This document shows positions 1 through 11,090 of a stretch of DNA of 64,000 bases, piece by piece. Below the pieces are notes generated by a model. It saw nothing but the letters and a program-made list of their open reading frames with translations, was not told the origin of the DNA and searched no databases. Position 1 is the first letter of the stretch; each line of letters begins with the position of its first letter. The translations under genes and the position numbers were made by a program. The DNA is from Annona cherimola (lineage: Eukaryota > Streptophyta > Magnoliopsida > Magnoliales > Annonaceae): positions 12,563,764 through 12,627,763 of the forward strand of contig CM059972.1 of assembly GCA_030490835.1 (NCBI GenBank), in the 5' to 3' direction.

Positions 1-1092
1 AATCAAATAATTTAGCTCAATTTAATTTTTTATTTTTTATCCAATGGTTCAATGATCTCGGACATGAGCTAACCAAGGTCAAACCCAAGACTTAGACAAG
101 CATGCTTGGCATGCAAACCACGACGCCACAGGCACTAGCAGCTTGATTTATTATTATTTTTATTTGTATACAATAAACAACTCATTCTAAATATTATAAT
201 CAAACTCAAAGGAGATAATAAGCTCTCATCTAATATATGAGGAAACAACATGCTCCACCTAGATAAACCCCTGCTCAAGGAGAAATAAACTGCCCACACA
301 ACCATGAGATAGTGTGCTTTGTGGGACTCGAAACCATGCTAGTGCAACCATGCCCATGGTGTGGACCACTTACGTTGTCGCCTTGGTGGTCTTGATTTAA
401 TTTTTAAATAGGCCCTTTTTCAGGAAAATTGTGATTCTAAATTATTGAAAATTAAATTGTATTTTATTATATACTCTATTAGTAGCAGACTATATCTTTT
501 AAGATTAGCAGTGTTAGGTATTAGATTCTTCCAAAATTTTCAAAGCTGTAAACACTAATAATTAAGAAGTGAAACATGTGATTAATGAAACTAATTTTTC
601 TAACTTAATTACATAAGAAATACAATGACTCGCCAATTTAATTTTCATGAACATGTGCTTGTAAGTATTTGCTCAATTTAATTTCAAAATAGTTAAAAAT
701 TATTGATGTATATCGTAGCAGACGATTTAGATTTAAACATAAAATTTTGATGGGCCAACATCAGCCCACGAGCATCACTTGGCTCATCATCACAACTTGC
801 TAGCTCATAGTAGTGGCAATTGCATACATATACATATGGATGCATCCTCCTGGGAAATTTTTATTTCTCATGTCTTGAATACATCATCATGACATTGTAA
901 AATTGCTATAAAAAAAAAACTTAAATTTGTTTTTTTATGCGTCATAAACTTAATTTGCTGGACATACTAGCATGCCGATCCCCCAATTGGGCCAGCATTG
1001 AGGTCTTGTAGATGGACGGACAGAGATCGTATCTACAAAATCTCTAGATTCGAGCACTTGAACAACAACCAAAGGGGCAGGGGTGGGTGGAT
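1..1092. other. AT-rich intergenic region downstream of PME1
   Basis: I see no gene here. The stretch is AT-rich, with short poly-A and poly-T runs. A patch near 300-365 vaguely resembles a tRNA B box on the minus strand but lacks a convincing A box. The last part (about 950-1092) should hold the 3' untranslated region of the minus-strand pectin methylesterase gene. Confidence 0.5.
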
Positions 1093-2588
1093 CTATAGCT
1101 TGGGAGGAGGGAGTAGCCATGAGCGAGCGCCGATGTACGCGGTGCTGATGTAGGGCTTCGCTTGCTCCAGTGTTAGGGACTTCGCAAACCCTACCCGTTC
1201 CTCGAAGTCCGCCCCAGGGCCCATGCATTCATACTCTCCAAAAAAGACAGTCCTGAAAATTGACCAAGCACGTTGTTTCACATGAAGATAATACACACAT
1301 ATACATATATCATTAAGGTAGTATTAATCGTCTTACAGAAGCAGGTGAAAAGTTGTATGAATTCTCTATGTATGTTTTAGTTTTGCTTACTCGTTACGGT
1401 CTTGGAATCCGAAGTTGTCCCATCCTTTGGGGTGTACGATCTCCTCCATGTGTGTATATGCAAAAACAACCGTAGAGCTCTGCTTCCACGCCCTGCCTAG
1501 GACCACATCACCGGTGCCAGTAATTTTGCAATGGATAAATGAGTAACCGCTGTCTTCGTCTGAGTTTTTCCTCGCCTGTGCTGTGATTGGCATCTCGCCC
1601 TTCGCCACCGAATGGATCTCAGTGGTCTGCATATCATCAACGGGCCATAATTTCAGACATGAATTCTTGTCGCATTGTGTTTGAATCGGTTGTGGGGTGT
1701 GTGGGATGTGGTGTGGTTGAGGTTGCGGGGCAGAGAGAGAGAGAGAGAGAATTCGTGTACCAAGTAAATGGACTTTCCACTGCCGAAGATATAATCAACG
1801 GTGCCCTGAACAAAGCAGTCCTTGAAGAAGTGGCGGCCCATATGATCACAGACGGTGTCTTGGAATCCGTAGAACTTGCAGTTATAGAAGGCTGACATGT
1901 CTCCCCCTACCAGGATTGCAACAGCTTGGGCTCCTACTAAGTCAGGCCTGGGCTCTGGAGATGTGTTCTGAAAGAAACGTCATGAACATGTATATCAATC
2001 ATTTAATATTAATTGCATTCGTGGCATTGGCCAGATATACTATTTATAAAAAACTAAAATCCACGAAAATTTCGGCCTTACTTCAACGATGATATTGACG
2101 GCCATGAAATGCTTGGATTCCAGGATGACAGAAGCGCTGCCAAGAGTACCATATTCGGCGGCATCTCCGTCGAAAGTGAGAACGGGCATGTCGTCGGCCT
2201 TGCCGCCGTAGAACGTCAGGAACGGCTTCTCTCGGGGCACCGATATCTTCTCCTTGTAAGTCCCGGGCCCGATCCTAATAATCGTGCGGTTCGTGTTGCC
2301 GTTCGGAACGCTGTTCACCGCGTCCATCACCGTCTTGAAATCGCCGCTCCCGTCTTTACGCACCGTTATCACCTTCCGATTCTGCTCCGCCAACACCAAA
2401 TCTGGTTCCAGCTGATCACCACCCTCGCTCATTCGAGCTTCGAATGGCTTCACGTTCTCCGCCATCCACTTATCGAGATCCGCAGCGTTGGCCGGAAACA
2501 AGACATCGCCGGCGGACACGACCGCAACAACGCATAGAAGAAGACTAACGGCGAGGATAATTGCGGAACTCAGAGCTTTTGTGGCCAT
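1093..2588 (-). CDS. Pectin methylesterase, PPME1-like, intact four-exon gene (PME1)
   Basis: The product is a secreted cell-wall enzyme that removes methyl esters from pectin (homogalacturonan). Exons on the minus strand are 2588-2082, 1967-1761, 1626-1391 and 1252-1093, all with GT-AG introns. They join to 1110 bp, or 369 aa. The protein starts with a hydrophobic signal peptide (about residues 1-26, ending near VVSAGD), then the GSGDFKTV motif, the GAQAVA-type motif, QDTV followed by GRHFF, DYIFG, and LGRAW near the C-terminus; it ends in WLLPPPKL. These are the family's active-site blocks, with LGRAW in place of the common LGRPW and QDTV in place of QDTL. There is no long N-terminal inhibitor (pro) domain, as expected for the short clade. 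The ATG at 2588 is chosen because a TATA box lies 65 bp upstream, inside the longer open frame. Intron 2 begins with a short TC repeat. It is arranged head to head with PME2. Pollen expression is known for the clade and only inferred here. Confidence 0.9.
1732..1750. repeat. GA/TC microsatellite in PME1 intron 2
   Basis: A short run of GA dinucleotides lies just inside intron 2 of PME1, next to the splice donor at 1760. PME2 has a longer TC run at the matching position, so the repeat probably predates the duplication. Confidence 0.8.
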
Positions 2589-2652
2589 TTCTCTTCTAAA
2601 ATTGGGGTTGTAGAAAATTTCGAGTGGTGAGGGAGGCCCGCAGCGATGCTGG

Positions 2653-2660
2653 ATTTTATA
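2653..2660 (-). promoter_or_regulatory. TATA box of PME1
   Basis: The minus strand reads TATAAAAT 65 bp upstream of the PME1 ATG at 2588. Spacing fits a plant core promoter with a short leader. Its presence argues against the upstream in-frame extension being translated. Confidence 0.7.
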
Positions 2661-2686
2661 AGCTTTTCCTTCTCCACTCTGATGGC

Positions 2687-2709
2687 CTTTCACGACCCAT
2701 GCGTGAAAG
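2687..2709. promoter_or_regulatory. Perfect 8-bp inverted repeat upstream of the PME1 TATA box
   Basis: The arms CTTTCACG and CGTGAAAG are separated by 7 bases and lie about 27 bp upstream of the TATA box. The dyad shape and position fit a binding site for a dimeric factor, but no factor can be named. Confidence 0.35.
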
Positions 2710-4168
2710 TCTCGAGGATGCCGTTTCCATGTCCACCCACGTGGATAATGTTTCTGTTGTTAGTTATTTAATACTCAACTCACTTGCAATTGCTCCAATT
2801 CGACCGCTTGGAGATTGCTGATCTTTTAGACGTGTTGTTTTTAATAAACCGTTTGATTTATTGCAATGTGCGTGGAAGGAAGAAAGATTTTTTTTTAAAA
2901 AAAAAAAAATTAATTTATAGGAATGATATCACTGGTAACGTATTGGAAAATTAAGTAGATGAATGAATGTATTCAATGAAAATTTTAAATATTTATTAGT
3001 TTAATAAAATCGCGCAATATTTTAACACATGATCCTCGACGCAGATATATACCTGGTTGACTGGTTCTATCTCATTTGCTTCTTCCTCGTGCATGTTGGA
3101 TCTAGTTAAGTTGGCAACTGAGAATAACCAACCGAAACGTTCTCAGCTGCTTTCTCCCTCGATCCCTTCACGACGCGGGCATGCGGACTGCTGACCTTAG
3201 TAAGAGCTGCGAAGGGTCGCACGGGCATGATTTGGCCGTCACGTGCAAACCTGTTTGATTTTAGTCGATTGCTTAATTGGCTGATGGTGGATTTGCCATT
3301 GTATTTGGTAAGTTGCTAGTTTTGGAGTTAAATAATTAGAAATTGAGCAACATTATTAATTTTATCATTGTTATTATCAATATAATGAATCGAGAAGATC
3401 TCGCTAAGATCATATTGGTGCCCTGCACGAACTGGTTCCACATTTGAAACTTGCGCCACTAATTCTAAGGGAATATAAATATATAGATAACAGGGGCAAC
3501 GATCTAATGCAACCGAGTTGTATCATACCCTTGATTTTCTTATTTTAAAATATTTTTCGAATTTGTTATGTTTATATATATTTATTTATGATATTTAGAA
3601 TTATGTTTATTCATATATTTATTTATGAAATCTAGAATTGCCTTACTAGAAACTTGTATTTTTATAAAAATTTAAAATCTTTTACAATTAACTATTAAAA
3701 TTTGAAATTAAAATATTAATATATATAGCATATAAATTTCCATCAAAGTAATTTCTAATACCATGAATAAAAATAGATATATGGATAATATAATAAATAG
3801 TTTAATAAAAATAAATCTTAAAATAATTAAGAAGGCCGAGGTATCCACGCAATGTTCATTATATTGCAAGAAAAAGCATTATTAGCGATGCAAATTTTGC
3901 CACTATAAACATCAAGATTTTTCAGATGCTTCAGAATTTGTTGCAATAGTTCAATCACAAAGGTTATAGCAGCGAATTTTGTTATCCGATCAACAAAAAA
4001 ATTTGATTCGAGTGACATTACTTATTTCCGTTCCTGGGAAAACATCACTTTTGCCCCATTATAATAATATTGTAGCTAAACGTCAAACTTTTAGCATCAA
4101 TAGCTGTTAATGTCACTGATTAATATATTTAACTGCTAGCAAACTCAAACCAATGTCACTGGTTTATA
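2710..4168. other. Intergenic spacer between divergent PME1 and PME2
   Basis: This AT-rich spacer, which continues to about 4670, separates the two head-to-head genes. I see no open frame that resembles a known protein. The part nearest PME1 (about 2710-3300) is less AT-rich and may hold its upstream promoter. Confidence 0.45.
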
Positions 4169-4503
4169 TCATCCATGATAATTATCTTGAAAACAGTAAA
4201 ATATATATTTTAGATTTTCTATTTTGTAAATATATATTTTGTTTAATTACATAGTTTAAGACTGACACGAATTCCAACCCAAAATTTACCTAAATCTCGA
4301 TCCGAATGACCACCCGAATTCACCACGAAGTCATCCAAACTCATCCATGATAATTATCTTGAAAACGGTAAAATATATATTTTAGATTTACTATTTTGTA
4401 AATAATTGTTCAATGTACATAGTTTAAAACTGGCCGGAATTCCAACCCAAAATTTACCTTAATCTCGACCCAAATGACCGCCCGAATTCACCACGAAGTC
4501 AGT
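4169..4503 (+). repeat. Tandem direct duplication, two units of about 172 bp
   Basis: Unit 1 (4169-4340) and unit 2 (4341-4503) both begin TCATCCATGATAATTATC and both contain CCAACCCAAAATTTACC and GAATTCACCACGAAGTCA. They differ by scattered substitutions and a small indel. The repeat lies 320-650 bp upstream of the PME2 start. Confidence 0.85.
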
Positions 4504-4669
4504 CAACCTAACTTATTGAAGTATGATTAGGGTTCAGAATTTAGAAATAGTGAGTATGATTAAGCTTAGAAATTTTAGAAGTAGGATTGACTAAGTGAGT
4601 TAAGATTAAAGTTCACGTATTAAACATTTGGTGAGTGTTGGGGTTTGCCCTCGCAGGGATGTGGGTGCG

Positions 4670-4693
4670 TGGAAATGGCATTTGTCGAAATTT
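4670..4693 (+). promoter_or_regulatory. Upstream block shared by PME2 and PME3
   Basis: The block contains GAAATGGCATT followed by TCGAAATTT. It lies 152 bp before the PME2 ATG. Almost the same block occurs at 11091-11113, 196 bp before the PME3 ATG. The surrounding spacer is not obviously alike, so this is either a conserved control element or leftover duplicated promoter. Confidence 0.45.
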
Positions 4694-4821
4694 TTACGAA
4701 TGACCAACACCATTTGCGGTTCCCAGGCTTAAAACCTGCGGTACTGGTTTCCTTGGCAGGGCGAAACGCCTGTAAAATCCTTGTTTGCAGTTGCGCCGGG
4801 CATTCCTCGGCAACAAAGAAA

Positions 4822-5784
4822 ATGGCCCCAAAATCTCCAATTTCTGCAACGATCCTCGCCACTGCCCTTCTACTTGTCGTGGCCCTCGCGTCCGCCGAGA
4901 ACGACGTCATTCCGGACGACTTTGGCTCCGTCGACGAATGGATGAATCTTAATGTGAGGTCCTTCGACGATCGAATGGTTGAGGCTCAAGCCAGCCTCGG
5001 TAAGCCTCTCGATAAGCCGGTGGTCGACGCGGAGAAGAATAAGCGGGTGATGACGGTGAGTCAGGACGGAAGCGGCAATTTCAAGACCGTGACGGAGGCC
5101 GTCAACAGCATCCCAGAAAACAATTACAACCGCATCATTATAAAGATTGGGCCCGGAGTCTACAAGGAGAAGATAACGGTGGATCGATCCAAGCCGTTCA
5201 TCACCTTCTACGGCGACGCCAACGCAACGCCGACTCTTAGTTTCGACGGAAGAGCCGCGCAGTATGGAATTGCGAGCAGCGCTTCTGTGTCTGTGGATTC
5301 CGATTATTTCATGGCAGTCAATATTATCTTTGAGTAATGCTCTTTATGCTTTCTGTATGTCACCGCATGCGTAATTCTTTTCCCGTAAATAAACTGAAAT
5401 TGATTGATATTGTATATGAAACCCGATTATATGGATCATCGTTCATTTATTTTTACGCATTTTTTAATTTTTTATTCATAAGTATGTTTTTCTGAATGCA
5501 TTTAATACATATGCTAAGTTTTGTCATTTTTTATAATATTTTCACATGTTTATTATATATTTATTTATGTGCTGATATTTTATTTTGATTTTTTTCTCCA
5601 TTTTCCTTTCTTTCAGAACACCGCACCAAAGCCAGGTCCCGGTGTGCCAGGAACGGAGGCAGTGGCAATGCAGATAGGTGGAGACATGGCAGCCTTTTAT
5701 AACTGCAAGTTCATTGGATTCCGAGAGTCCTTTATTCAGGGCACCGTAGATTTCATCTTCGGCAGTGGAAAGTCCCTCTACTTG

Positions 5785-5839
<55 letters not shown>

Positions 5840-6456
5840 TGTGCTTCAATTAAGCAACTCAAGTCTGGTTATGCATGCAGAGATGCGAGCTGCATTCGGT
5901 GGCGGACAGCGAAATATCGATCACGGCACAGACAAGGAAAACCAAAGATGAGGACGGCGGCTTCTCGTTCGTCCTTTGCAACGTGACTGGCGGCGGCAAA
6001 GTGCACCTGGGCAGGGCGTGGATGCAGAGTTCTCTGGTTGTCTTTTCATTCACCAGCATGGCAAGCATCGTGGAACCCAGAGGATGGGATGACTTGGGAT
6101 ACGAGGACCATGTCACGTAAGTGCACGCATGGCCCACTTGAACCATCTTCGCCACATATATTTCTAACATCAAATTTCTATACACCTAGTAACTAAGAAA
6201 TCTGCATGCTTATATCTCATCAGACATTAAAAAAAAGAAGAAATCTGCTTATATATATTGTTACTTACAGTTACGTTTCAATTGGTGATTGATCAGGACT
6301 ATCTATTTTGGGGAGTACAATTGCAAGGGGCCAGGGGCGATTAGGACTGAACGGGAACCGTATGCCAAGGCCCTCGACTCTGAGCAGGCAAGGCCCTTCA
6401 TCAGCGTCTCATTTATCAACGCTGAGACATGGCTACTCCCGCCTCCCGAGCTGTAG
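4822..6456 (+). pseudogene. Pectin methylesterase, PPME1-like, probably inactive copy (PME2)
   Basis: This is a four-exon PME relative: about 4822-5334, 5617-5784, 5881-6116 and 6297-6456. Exons 3 and 4 match PME1 and PME3 exactly in length (236 and 160 bp). The signal peptide, GSGNFKTV, DFIFG, LGRAW and terminal WLLPPPEL are present. Two lesions stand out. First, exon 2 is 168 bp rather than 207 bp; a 39-bp in-frame loss near 5721-5730 removes the QDTL and GRHFF segment, including a catalytic aspartate and its neighbouring glutamine. Second, at the end of exon 1 the sequence reads TTTGAGTAATGC, where PME3 has TTTGAGGTAATTC. The only GT now lies one base inside the last codon, and using it shifts the frame and gives a stop 21 codons later. 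The second donor (GTTCTC) is also weak. Other coding positions remain open, so decay may be recent. Confidence 0.8.
5787..5834. repeat. TC microsatellite in PME2 intron 2
   Basis: About 48 bp of TC dinucleotides directly follow the weak donor of intron 2. The same site in PME1 has a shorter run. Confidence 0.9.
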
Positions 6457-7689
6457 ATCCAGTCGTTGTTCAAATGCTCACGCGACTTAATTATTTGGAA
6501 GATGGGCAATATTAACCGGAGACTTAAACAAATCCAAGGGAGATTTGTTATAGAAGATCATGCTTCATTTCTGGTTTGTGTACATGTATGTAAGAAAAAC
6601 GTCAGATCACGAATTCTGCATCATCCCAGGAACAAGAGTACGTAATAGCAGAGTGAATTGAAGTTGAACGTGAGCAATGTTGGCCCTCTCCCCTCGAATT
6701 TTGAAGATGACTTTGCAGTGCTACTTGGTAAAATACTCATCTAGAGAGTGTTGCTTGTATTTTTTATATTCTTTTTACGATTAGTATTGTGAATATTTTG
6801 ATAGCTAATACCATGAGGACAAATTCAAGACGCTGCATGCAAGCAGATTTGGCATTTTGGGGAAAATGACAAAAAAAATATATTTCGGTACTCTTTTTTA
6901 ATATAGTTTTTATTACTCTTTTTTAATATTTGATTTAATGACTCATTGAGTGATTTCTTATTTTTATTATTTAATTTAGGGAACCTTAAATTGTAAATTT
7001 TCTGCTTAATTTTCCTATTCGTCGATTAAGACAACTACATATTAATTTTTTTGTTTCACTAAATTACATATTTATTCTCTTTCTATTTTTAATTTTATAA
7101 CTAAATGAAATTGTACATTTGTTATTTGATTCTATATATTTGGCTATTATTCTGAAAGATAGATATTTAATGCCTTTAAAAATAGCCGATTATCAAAGTT
7201 TCGGAAGACCATTTCAAGAAAGTGGCCTGGGCCATTTGGGACTAAGAATATTGTCGCTATATGTATTATTTTGCACTGTGACACTACTGTAACCTAGTTA
7301 TACATCTCAGCTAGTCAACTACAAGAGATTTTATGTAGCGGTTTTCCAATTTTCAAGCAATGCATTGTTTTGCATTATGGTAAAAGGTTAGTTTTTGCAG
7401 CGACCATTGTATTATTATCGGCTAAAATAATACTTATATGGATAGTCATTGTTTTTATACAAGAAATAGTAGTTAATTGTCTCCATAACATGCCGCAAGA
7501 TGTTGATTTCTCTGTGTAGTCTAACATGACGATGATGGATAATAGAGATGTTAAATTGAGTAATGTTACAATGCATCAGGTGTAAAACTCCATTTTTTAA
7601 AATCTTTTTTTAGAGATGACAAAGATATTCAGCAGGGTGCAAGTTTTTTAATTTTTTTCCTTTTTAGAGATGACAAATATATTCATATG
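6457..7689. other. Intergenic, AT-rich, no gene seen
   Basis: The first 150-200 bp should be the 3' region of PME2. The rest is AT-rich without a recognisable open frame or a bounded mobile element. Confidence 0.45.
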
Positions 7690-8190
7690 AAACAGCCGCC
7701 CATTGCCGGGGAAGAAGGAAGATCGGCGGACGGCTTAACTAAAGTCGGTGAAGTTACATCTAGATGCCGGAACCAAAGCCGCCCACTGTCGGAGAAGAGA
7801 TGGGAAAGATCGTCGGAACGGACGCCACCCACTGCGAGGAGAAGGGAGGCGGTATAGAGACTGCCGGAACCAACGCCGCGCCACATTGCGCGAGTCACAG
7901 AAAACGCAGGGGAGACCAATGTCATCCTGCCGCCGGAGAAGAGAGCAGGAGAGGATCGCCGGAGAAGAGAGAAGGGAGAGGAATGAGAGGAATGACGGGA
8001 TTTTGCGTGAGGTAGAGCGCAGGGGAGACGAAAATGGGAGAGGCAGATTAGGGCAACACACAGCTTGTGTTCTTTTTTTCTAAATGGGTTACGTCAGAGG
8101 GTGTAGATAGTAATATTTCCATCCAACGGTTATCAGCCACACCGCCGAATCTAACGACGCAAAACAAGGGGACGCAAACAAGGCCCCCTT
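7690..8190. other. GC-richer island without a recognisable gene
   Basis: About 500 bp are clearly richer in G and C than the surroundings and rich in GGAGAAGA and GCCGG motifs. Open frames exist in several phases on both strands, but none resembles a known domain. The right edge ends in CAAACAAGGCCCCC followed by TTA, which looks like a Harbinger-type terminus, but I found no matching left end. It may be a captured or truncated gene fragment. Confidence 0.35.
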
Positions 8191-8427
8191 AGCCTGGCCA
8201 AAAAAAATCACGACTGCTTAAAATTAGGTAAAGATAATAACTGTATTATTCTTCCTTCCTCTATCTTGTCAGGTATCTAGTGGCAGTCCAAGCAAGAAAA
8301 TGTTGAGTATTTTTAGTTGCGGCAACACTAAGCTTTTTTTTGTTATTTTTTATTTTAACACACAACCATTATAACATGCTAATCTTTATTTCGTTGAGGC
8401 TAAATACACCATGCTACACTTAGCCTA

Positions 8428-8622
8428 AATGCACTTAATCTGTTTTTTGAAAAAAAATTTATACAACTTTTATTCTAAGTGCATTTAGTATATGTGTTAG
8501 TTTTACCGTTTTTGGATATTTTTAAATTTTTATTTTTAAAAGTCAATGATATTTTAGTAATTTCAAATTACTAAAATGTCACTGAGTTTTAAGAATATCC
8601 AAAAATGTTAAAACTTAATATT
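8428..8622. repeat. Foldback MITE, family B (partial)
   Basis: The left arm contains TCTAAGTGCATTTAGTATATG and the right arm ATATCCAAAAATGTTAAAAC, facing each other around a central AATTTCAAATT. The same core recurs about twelve times in the window. The right end of this copy is missing. Confidence 0.55.
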
Positions 8623-8629
8623 CTCAATT

Positions 8630-8940
8630 ATGATTTCATAGCTAAAAATTCACATTCAAATAAATTTTTAGAACTTTACAACTATAAAATCATATATTAT
8701 TTAAATAAAAAATTTTAGTTTTGAGCAAATCAACCTCAAATATTAAAACTTGGGCATATTTGTCATTTTACAGGAGTGTTAATGTCTCCTTTAATGAATC
8801 TTTAACGATGTTGGTATAAGTGAAACTTTAGGCAAAATATGCAAGTATATTTGAAATTTTTAAAAATTCATGGATATACATGGAATTAGGAATAAAATTC
8901 TTAAGTATATATGAAATTTATCCTAAAATGAATATAAAAA
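8630..8940. repeat. Partial copy of TIR MITE family D
   Basis: Blocks such as AAAATTCACATTCAAATAA and the terminal AAAAATTCATGGATATACATG match the right half of the fuller copy at about 60331-60757. The left terminus is not present here. Confidence 0.4.
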
Positions 8941-9231
8941 AATCGATTGAACTTCTTTTGTAAAAGTAAAAAAATAGTAGTTAAAATATGATAATAAATA
9001 TTATCTGAGAATCTTAATTTTAGTAATTTTTTGAAGTCCAATTTTAGTAATTTTTATTTACCCTTGGAAGGGTTATTTTTAAAATACAAAAAATGTGTGC
9101 ACATATCACAAATAGTAAAATTTGGTATATAAATTAAATAGATTTGAGAACATATTTTTATGAAAAAATTTTAAAAATTAAAAATATGTAAACGTGTTCA
9201 AGCTTAATAAGGTCCGGCTATGCTTCTATAT

Positions 9232-9812
9232 AGTTAAATTACATAAAAGTGATTCCATATAACTCCTTTCATTTTTAATGTCAATGATTAATAAAACGTT
9301 CAATCCACTTATTATATTTAACATTATTTATTTAGGTAAGAGATCCAACTTCATCTAAATGAAATATATACATGAGTTACATTTGTTTTAAAGTAGATAT
9401 ATTCCTGTGTAAATTAGAAAATAAATTCTTAGATCTATTCACATATGTATTAAAATGTAATAATACTTTATAAAATTATTTATCTACGTAGCAATGATAT
9501 CAATTTAGATGGTTTAGATGATGAAAATACTACTTTAAAATTTATATTTAGGATTAAATTATTTTATTATATTGATTTATACATTTTTAAATAAAGCCTA
9601 TGCACAATTATACTAGACAGATGAAAAGATTTTCATGATAATATAAACAACATTAAATATAATATATGTAATCGATTTTTCATCAATAATTAAGATATTA
9701 TTATCTAGACAAATGAAAAGATTTTCATGATAACATAAATAATATTAAATATAATATATATAATTGATTTTTCATCAATAATTAAGATATTAAAACTGAA
9801 GAGGGTCGTATA
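9232..9812. repeat. Foldback MITE, family A
   Basis: An AT-rich element of about 580 bp whose two ends are inverted copies of each other. One end reads CTCCTTTCATTTTTAATG and the other ends CATCAATAATTAAGATATT followed by GAAGAGGG. Interior blocks such as AATAATACTTTATAAAATTA recur in all family A copies. It has no coding capacity. Confidence 0.65.
9613..9796 (+). repeat. 92-bp tandem duplication inside a family A MITE
   Basis: Units 9613-9704 and 9705-9796 both start CTAGACA and run through GATTTTTCATCAATAATTAA. They are nearly identical, so the duplication is younger than the MITE. Confidence 0.8.
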
Positions 9813-10482
9813 GAAGCAAATCCCAATAAGATTAATATTACCTGTGGTAAATATACTCGTAACTCAATTAACATGTTAGCATTGTTCAATTTTCTCTTGC
9901 AGATTATCTGTCAATCAGGTAATCAGTAAGCAGCCAGGTGATTAGGAATTTTGGACGGTCCAAATCATGCACCAGAGACCCTTGATCGACATCCGGTTTG
10001 GCACGCCTCTGACGAAGGGAAGCAGAAAACGGAAAGCGTTTCTCTTTGCTATTTTCAGTTTGGAAATTATATCCACGGGGCCAAATAACTGCACATAACC
10101 AGAAAAAACGTGCCTCTACCTCATTGAAAATGCTTTAGTGTGCCAAACTTGCCACCTAGCTTTTAAAGAATGTATCGATCCAACCTCCTTGTTTTCTTTG
10201 TACTACAACTTTGCAATTAGTTCAGGATCTAAAAGATCTTATGTATCTAGCTCAATTTTACTTCAAAACTCATGTCGAAGAACATGCGGTCGGTCTCGGT
10301 TTTATTTGAAAAGAGGCATTAATATTCACGCCAATAAGAATCTAAATTTTTTTATTTGTTTCAATAATTTTAAAAATTTCATACATGTCAATAATGATAA
10401 TTACGATTAGATTTCAAAATTAAATGGGTTATGTTCGGACCAAATTGCACTCAAACTAAGGATATTTTAATCTATTTAGAAT
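9813..10482. other. Intergenic upstream of PME3, no gene seen
   Basis: This stretch has moderate base composition at about 9950-10320 and open frames of up to 90 codons, but none with a recognisable domain. I call no gene here. Confidence 0.4.
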
Positions 10483-10494
10483 CGTTTAGCTTTT

Positions 10495-10772
10495 TTTTAT
10501 TGAAATATATTTACATACATCTCAACACATATTACATTGAAGGCTTTGAGACATTCTTACAAATCTGGAGACACTGCTCCACCAAATAATCAGAAAGACA
10601 TAACTTTCAACAACCAAACGGGAGACCACTGCTCCCACAACCAATCAGACGGGATACCACAGCTCCCACTCTCATTTCTGGCCGAAATTCCAAAATGAGG
10701 ATTCGAACCCACAACCCACAGCGCAGCCCGGATTCTACGGCGCCTACGCTGACCAACCGAGCACGGTGCCTA
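10495..10772 (-). mobile_element. tRNA-derived SINE with perfect target-site duplication
   Basis: On the minus strand the head has a pol III A box (GTGCTCGGTTGGTCAG) and a perfect B box (GGTTCGAATCC), followed by a unique body and a short A-rich 3' tail. The 12-bp sequence CGTTTAGCTTTT occurs directly on both sides (10483-10494 and 10773-10784), as left by target-primed reverse transcription. SINEs do not encode proteins and rely on LINE enzymes. A truncated relative lies at 53033-53205. Confidence 0.85.
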
Positions 10773-11090
10773 CGTTTAGCTTTTAAATCTAACAGCAACT
10801 TTCAGTGTTGATCAAAATAAAATTGCTTTTAGAAAGTGTTAATATGTATGAAAAACTTTTAAAATTATTAATATGAATGAAAAATTGTTTTTCATTGGCA
10901 ATTACGTATGTTAATGCCCGTTTGAAAAATATATCAATGTTTCGTTCAACCATCCATTTTCCACAATTTTTATTTTTTGCGTATCCTCTTAATTATAGGA
11001 ATTCCAATAAATTGAGCAAACGGTTTGTAAAAAACGCAACCCGTTAGATAACCACCAATGCTTGTGAATTAAATGTACATGTGTGTGGAA

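Noticed and set aside
300..365. Minus-strand B-box-like TTTCGAGTCCC
   Set aside because: There is no convincing A box or repeated relative in the window.
1587..1895. Open frame on the plus strand across PME1 exons 2 and 3
   Set aside because: It is the antisense shadow of PME1 and has no family resemblance. The minus-strand exons have matching splice sites and motifs.
2040..2693. Longer PME1 start 35 codons upstream of 2588
   Set aside because: The extension covers the TATA box and would place a hydrophilic stretch before the signal peptide.
7735..8083. Overlapping open frames on both strands in the GC-rich island
   Set aside because: Several frames are equally open and low-complexity; none shows a known motif.
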